A DNA stretch of 64,000 nucleotides from Aminobacter sp. AP02 (GTDB lineage: Bacteria > Pseudomonadota > Alphaproteobacteria > Rhizobiales > Rhizobiaceae). The stretch spans positions 310,001-374,000 of the forward strand of contig NZ_QGGX01000002.1 in the NCBI RefSeq assembly GCF_003148805.1. Direction: 5' to 3'. Positions 59,994 to 64,000 of this stretch are shown piece after piece. Numbering within the stretch: the first letter of the stretch is position 1; each line of letters begins with the position of its first letter. A model generated the notes under the pieces. It was not told the DNA's origin and ran no database searches. It saw only the letters and a list, made by a program, of their open reading frames with translations. The position numbers and the translations under genes are program-made.

Positions 59994-60224
59994 TCAGCTT
60001 GAAAGCATCGCGGCAAGCGCCAGCCCGCCCAAAAGCAGGCCGGTGACGAAAAACAGGCGGGTAAACATGAAGGGTTCGGTCTGGCCCCTGACCGGGCTAT
60101 GGTCGTTTGCCGACCGGGGACTTGCGGTTTCGACCGTCCGCGCGCTGACGAACCTGTCCGGCATCTGGGTGCGAAGCATCTGGGTCTTCCTTTTGTTCGC
60201 GCCGGAGCGGCAAGTTGCCGTCAT
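59994..60224 (-). CDS. Possible small membrane peptide upstream of ptsN
   Basis: An open frame whose stop is two bases before the ptsN start. The last 24 residues, MFTRLFFVTGLLLGGLALAA and MLSS, form a plausible single membrane helix; the preceding ~52 residues are charged and unremarkable. No clear ribosome site was found for either start (60224 or 60068). It could be a small membrane protein co-expressed with ptsN or only a chance frame. Confidence 0.3.
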   Translation of the reverse strand: MTATCRSGANKRKTQMLRTQMPDRFVSARTVETASPRSANDHSPVRGQTEPFMFTRLFFVTGLLLGGLALAAMLSS

Positions 60225-60317
60225 CCGGTCGCGGTCAGGAAGGTAAAAGCCCAGACATCAGTATTCGAGAGAGGCAAATGCCCCAAGAAATAAGAAAGTC
60301 ATAGCCATACGGCGGCC

Positions 60318-62648
60318 TTATGCCGACTGCACAAGCTCCGCGCTCTCACTCAACCAGGTGCCTATCTTGGCGCCAAGCTTGTCCGGCGACACCGGTTTGG
60401 GCAGATAGTCGTCCATGCCCGCGTCGATGCACTTTTCCCGGTCGCCCTTGAGCGCATGCGCAGTCACGCCGATGATCGGCGTACGGCTGCCACTGGCTGC
60501 TTCTTCGGCTCGGATCGCGCGGGTTGCCTCGTAGCCGTTCATCTCGGGCATCGAAACATCCATCAGGACAAGCTTGGGCTTGAAGGTGCGGTACATCTCC
60601 ACGGCCGTGCGGCCGTTGCCGGCAATGCGATGGCTGAGACCAAGCCCGGAAAGGATCTGGCCGAAGACGAGCTGGTTGACCTCGTTGTCCTCGGCCACCA
60701 GCACGTCCAGCCCTCCGCCTTGCAGGGGCGCCGGCTCCGGATGGGCAACGGGCGCCTGCGCGGGGCCACGGATGACGGTGAATGCAGGCGATGCGTGACG
60801 AACCGGCTCGCGGACGAATTCCATCCGGCCAGCCTGCGAACGGGCCTTCTGCACCGCCGCAATCACCGTGCCGAGCAGCACCGCCGATCGTGCCGGCTTG
60901 GTCAGATGGGCCGAGATGCCAAAATCAAGCACCATGCGCGAGAAATCGACCTGGTCGACCGAAGTCAGCAGCACTACCGGGATTGACGAGATGCGGCTGT
61001 CGGCGGCAATCGCCTTGGCAACATCGGCGCCGTTCATGCCCGGCATCTGGTAGTCGAGGATGACACAATCGACGCTGGCGCCGAGCTGGGCCGCGCGGTC
61101 CAGGAAGGCAAGACCGATAGCGCCGCTTTCGGCGGCAGCGCAGTCAAAGCCCCAGCTTTTCAGCTGTTCGAGCAGGATTTCGCGGTTGACCGGGTTGTCG
61201 TCGATGACCAGGACGCGCGCTCCGGTGACATCGACGGGCACCATGCCGGTTGTCTGCTGCGCTTCATGCCTTGGCAGCATGGCGGTGAACCAGAACACGG
61301 AGCCCTTGCCGAGTTCGCTCTCGACGCCAATCTGGCCGCTCATCAAGTCGACGAGGCGCGCGGCGATGGCGAGGCCGAGACCGGTGCCCTCGTGGCGACG
61401 GGTCGAGCTGCCATCTACCTGGGCGAACTTTTCGAACACGCTTCTCAGCTTGTCCGAGGGAATGCCGATGCCGGTGTCTTCCACGCAGACCTTGAGCGAT
61501 ACCGTGTCGTCGATGAGTTCACCCGTAACGTCGACAAGTACATGGCCGCGTTCGGTGAACTTCACCGCGTTGCCGAGCATATTGGTGACGATCTGGCGGA
61601 AGCGGCCGACGTCGCCAACCACATGGCTCGGCAGGCGCGGATCGACACGGACGATGAGTTCGAGGTTCTTTTCGGCGACACGCGCTGAGATAAGCGTCGC
61701 GACATCCTCGACAGCCTCACCGAGATGGAAGGGGGCAGGGTCAAGCGTCAGCTGACCGGCATTGATCTTGGAGAAGTCGAGCACGTCGTTGATGATGGTG
61801 AGCAAGGCGTTGCCAGACTTCACGATCACGTCGGTGAAAGTCGTCTGTCGTGGGGTCAGGTCCGTACGCGCCAAAAGCTCGGCCATGCCGAGCACGCCGT
61901 TCATCGGCGTGCGGATTTCATGGCTCATATTGGCGAGGAATTCCGATTTGGCGCGGTCGGCGGCTTCGGCCTTCGACAGCGATTCTGCGCTTTCGGCGAA
62001 GGCGCGGCGGATGGCATGTTCCATGGGCCGGAACACCCACACGGCGACGCCGCCGATCACCAGGACGAGCAAGGCGGTGGCGGCCATCAGCAGCCGGTCG
62101 CTGCGCGCCTCGGCATATCGGCGCTCGTTTGCCATCGCGCTGCTGGCGCGCAGCAGCATCGGCTGCGCGAACAGGTCGTTTTGATTGCGGATTTCGCGCG
62201 AGCTCCACTCGTCGGGGGATTGGGCCGTGGCCAGTGCACCCAGGTTGCGGGCGATGTCACGCGCCGACCAGAAAAGGTCGCCGTTGACCGAGGCACTGTC
62301 GAGTTCGCGCTGCGACTTTTCCGACAGCTGCGGGCGTACCGAATTGATCGTGTCGGTCAGGGCCTCGATGCCGGCCTCGAGGCGTGCTGCGTGGTTGCGT
62401 CCGGCAATCGCGAGCGCCTCTTGGGTTTCAGGGCGCCAGGCGGTGGGTGTCGTTTCGGCGAAATTGGTGGCGTTGCGCAGCTCGCGGGCAAAAGACGCTA
62501 GCTCCGACGCAATGCTATCGACATCGCGCCGGTAGGAATTGCCCTGGCTGAAGGCAACCATGACGACCATGGAAGTAAGCGCGAAGATCAACAGACCCGA
62601 CAGGTATCTGATCCGTATCGAACGGATGAAGGACGAGTGCTCCGGCAT
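60318..62648 (-). CDS. Hybrid sensor histidine kinase with two receiver domains
   Basis: A 776-residue membrane kinase. It has two membrane helices (about 15-35 and 180-200) flanking a helical periplasmic sensor, then a dimerisation domain with the phospho-His in [16 protein letters not shown]. The ATPase domain has [28 protein letters not shown] and [13 protein letters not shown] first receiver follows with its phospho-Asp in [13 protein letters not shown] and a second in [13 protein letters not shown]. There is no Hpt domain, so an external phosphotransferase is needed. The start is either ATG 62648 or GTG 62672. The signal is unknown. Confidence 0.93.
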   Translation of the reverse strand: MPEHSSFIRSIRIRYLSGLLIFALTSMVVMVAFSQGNSYRRDVDSIASELASFARELRNATNFAETTPTAWRPETQEALAIAGRNHAARLEAGIEALTDTINSVRPQLSEKSQRELDSASVNGDLFWSARDIARNLGALATAQSPDEWSSREIRNQNDLFAQPMLLRASSAMANERRYAEARSDRLLMAATALLVLVIGGVAVWVFRPMEHAIRRAFAESAESLSKAEAADRAKSEFLANMSHEIRTPMNGVLGMAELLARTDLTPRQTTFTDVIVKSGNALLTIINDVLDFSKINAGQLTLDPAPFHLGEAVEDVATLISARVAEKNLELIVRVDPRLPSHVVGDVGRFRQIVTNMLGNAVKFTERGHVLVDVTGELIDDTVSLKVCVEDTGIGIPSDKLRSVFEKFAQVDGSSTRRHEGTGLGLAIAARLVDLMSGQIGVESELGKGSVFWFTAMLPRHEAQQTTGMVPVDVTGARVLVIDDNPVNREILLEQLKSWGFDCAAAESGAIGLAFLDRAAQLGASVDCVILDYQMPGMNGADVAKAIAADSRISSIPVVLLTSVDQVDFSRMVLDFGISAHLTKPARSAVLLGTVIAAVQKARSQAGRMEFVREPVRHASPAFTVIRGPAQAPVAHPEPAPLQGGGLDVLVAEDNEVNQLVFGQILSGLGLSHRIAGNGRTAVEMYRTFKPKLVLMDVSMPEMNGYEATRAIRAEEAASGSRTPIIGVTAHALKGDREKCIDAGMDDYLPKPVSPDKLGAKIGTWLSESAELVQSA

Positions 62649-62779
62649 GCGCAACCCCAAACACATACGCACAATTTTACAGAGCCGGAATAGACACCAT
62701 TAACATTAAGAGTTTCTGACCCGCAGATCGTACTGGGCCGGAAGTCGTTCTGGGGATTGTCCGCGGGTTCTCAGCGGAA

Positions 62780-63697
62780 TCAGCTGTTGCGCTCGGCAAC
62801 AAAACTGGCTGCCGCCTTAAGCATGATGGCGCTTTCGCCGAAGGGCTCGAGCAAGTCATGAGCCTGGCTGACCAGGCCTGAGAGTTGGGCGCGGGCCCAG
62901 TCGGCTCCGTGCAGCGAAACCAGCGTTGCCTTGCCGGCGGCCACGTCCTTGCCGGTTGCCTTGCCCATTGTCTGGGCATCGGCGGTGAGGTCGAGCAGGT
63001 CGTCGGCGAGCTGGAATGCAAGGCCGATCGCCGAGCCGAACTCGGCAAGCCGTTCGCGCTCATCGGTGGAGGCACCGGCCAGCATTGCTCCGGCCTCGCA
63101 GGCAAAGCGGATCAGCGCGCCGGTCTTCATGGCCTGCAAGCGGATGATTCCGGCCTCGTCGGGCTTGTTGCGTTCGGCGTCTAGGTCCAGCGCCTGCCCC
63201 CCGACCATGCCGCCCGGGCCGGCAGCACGTGCGAGCGCGAGCACCAGGGCTACCTTCCGTTCCGCCGGCAGCGGCGTCGCCTCGTCGGCAATGATGTCGA
63301 AAGCGTGGGTCAACAGCCCGTCCCCGGCCAGGATCGCGCTCGCCTCGTCGAAAGCCTTGTGCACCGTAGGCTGGCCTCGGCGCAGGTCGTCGTCGTCCAT
63401 CGCGGGCAGGTCGTCGTGGATCAGCGAGTAGCAATGCACGCATTCGAGAGCTGTTGCAACGCGAAGCGCTGCTTCACCGTCGGCGTCAAATAGTGCGGCG
63501 CTCTCCAGCACCAGGAACGGCCTGAGCCTCTTGCCGCCGTTGAGTGCGCCGTGGCGCATCGCCGCCATCAAATGTTCCGGACGGGTGATTTCGCCCGTTA
63601 GGATGCGCTCGCCGAGCAATTGCCGGAGCTCAGCCTCAACGGCGTCGGCTCGTATGCGAAGGGCGGTTTCGAACATGATATCGCTGTCGATTGTCAT
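62780..63697 (-). CDS. ispA: Polyprenyl (farnesyl-type) diphosphate synthase
   Basis: Condenses isopentenyl and allyl diphosphates to a C15-C20 chain; 305 residues. The first Asp-rich motif, LIHDDLPAMDDDDLRRGQPT, and the second, FQLADDLLDLTAD, bind magnesium-diphosphate. GGKRLRPFLVLESA binds the substrate. The spacing of the first motif (DDxxxxD) is that of bacterial farnesyl/geranylgeranyl synthases. ATG 63697 or 63676 could start the protein. It is divergent from the probable mtgA. Confidence 0.93.
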   Translation of the reverse strand: MTIDSDIMFETALRIRADAVEAELRQLLGERILTGEITRPEHLMAAMRHGALNGGKRLRPFLVLESAALFDADGEAALRVATALECVHCYSLIHDDLPAMDDDDLRRGQPTVHKAFDEASAILAGDGLLTHAFDIIADEATPLPAERKVALVLALARAAGPGGMVGGQALDLDAERNKPDEAGIIRLQAMKTGALIRFACEAGAMLAGASTDERERLAEFGSAIGLAFQLADDLLDLTADAQTMGKATGKDVAAGKATLVSLHGADWARAQLSGLVSQAHDLLEPFGESAIMLKAAASFVAERNS

Positions 63698-63783
63698 GGC
63701 GGCGAGCGGTAGCCGACAGTCAGACGTTGCGCAAGAAGCCAAGCGCCTTTATGCCGAAAGGCTGACAGACAAGGGCGGGCGGG

Positions 63784-64000
63784 TTGGCCGAACCGATCAT
63801 AGAGCCGGAAACCGAAGGGCTGGAGATGGCAGCTGCACGGCGCGGGGGCTTCTCGCGTGGAGGCCTGCGCCGCTGGGTGCGGCTCGGCGCGCTGATTGCC
63901 GCGACCATGGCAGCGCTGCCCATCGTGCTGACCATACTGTACCTGCCGCCCTTCGTCCGGCCGATCTCGACGCTGATGATCAAGGATCTCATCACCCTGC
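63784..64000 (+). CDS. mtgA: Probable monofunctional peptidoglycan glycosyltransferase (3' end outside window)
   Basis: Only the first ~72 residues are visible. A basic N-terminus (RRGGFSRGGLRRWVRLGALI) runs into one membrane helix (AATMAALPIVLTILYLPPFV) and then RPISTLMIKDLITL, a stretch that I recognise from MtgA proteins just before the glycosyltransferase domain. MtgA next to a polyprenyl synthase is common in rhizobia. The start is uncertain: TTG 63784 or ATG 63826. The catalytic domain lies beyond the window, so the name rests on the N-terminus and context. Confidence 0.65.
   Translation, partial: MAEPIIEPETEGLEMAAARRGGFSRGGLRRWVRLGALIAATMAALPIVLTILYLPPFVRPISTLMIKDLITL

Overview
The window is a GC-rich chromosomal segment of an alphaproteobacterium. 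Gene content and order point to the Hyphomicrobiales, most likely a Mesorhizobium/Aminobacter-like member of the Phyllobacteriaceae. This placement is inferred from the block obgE-proB-proA-nadD-rsfS-rlmH-envC-ctpA-(YibQ-like)-rppH, from a liv operon carrying a small membrane gene behind livF, and from tandem Rnk-type genes. It is not a database result. I saw no IS element, prophage, CRISPR array or rRNA. There is one tRNA, tRNA-Ser(CGA).

Region by region: 1-2.6 kb is the 3' part of metH. 2.9-10.2 kb is the most unusual locus. Three genes for extremely Asp-rich, alternating D-x-D-x proteins surround a type I secretion ABC exporter and its membrane fusion protein, followed by a LuxR-type regulator whose receiver domain lacks the phosphorylatable Asp. 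10.3-12.4 kb has an exported amidohydrolase and the tRNA. 13.0-28.0 kb is the conserved housekeeping block (L21, L27, Obg, proline synthesis, NAD synthesis, ribosome silencing, RlmH, cell-wall activator, CtpA, RppH). It is interrupted by a toxin-antitoxin pair between proA and nadD and by a divergent AraC/MFS pair between nadD and rsfS.

28.2-35.5 kb is accessory metabolism and regulation: two Rnk-like proteins, a D-amino-acid dehydrogenase, a VOC protein with an ECF-like sigma factor, a LysR/mmsA divergent pair, a small exported protein and a GntR regulator. 36.4-43.2 kb is a complete branched-chain amino-acid ABC operon (livH, livM, livG, livF, small membrane protein, livK). Its LivG carries a long Ala/Lys/Pro-rich linker and a C-terminal helix-hairpin-helix-like domain. 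43.3-49.6 kb has pyruvate carboxylase, an SH3-domain protein, a sugar-type MFS transporter and a 52-residue DUF3309-type membrane peptide. 49.7-54.0 kb is an RND efflux pair. 54.2-57.3 kb is 3-hydroxybutyrate dehydrogenase plus a patatin-like lipase, divergent from a MarR-GNAT fusion protein across a 33-bp perfect palindrome. 57.4-64 kb has ispG, a lytic transglycosylase, ptsN, a hybrid histidine kinase, a farnesyl-type polyprenyl synthase and the start of a probable mtgA.

The best candidate for an undescribed system is 2.9-10.2 kb. The exporter genes overlap by four bases, the third acidic-protein gene starts six bases after the membrane fusion protein gene, and all three acidic proteins end in a short Asp/hydrophobic tail compatible with type I secretion. 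The membrane fusion protein has an unusual, strongly basic cytoplasmic extension of about 210 residues. My working model, which is inference, is a dedicated exporter for polyaspartate-like, probably divalent-cation-binding extracellular proteins.
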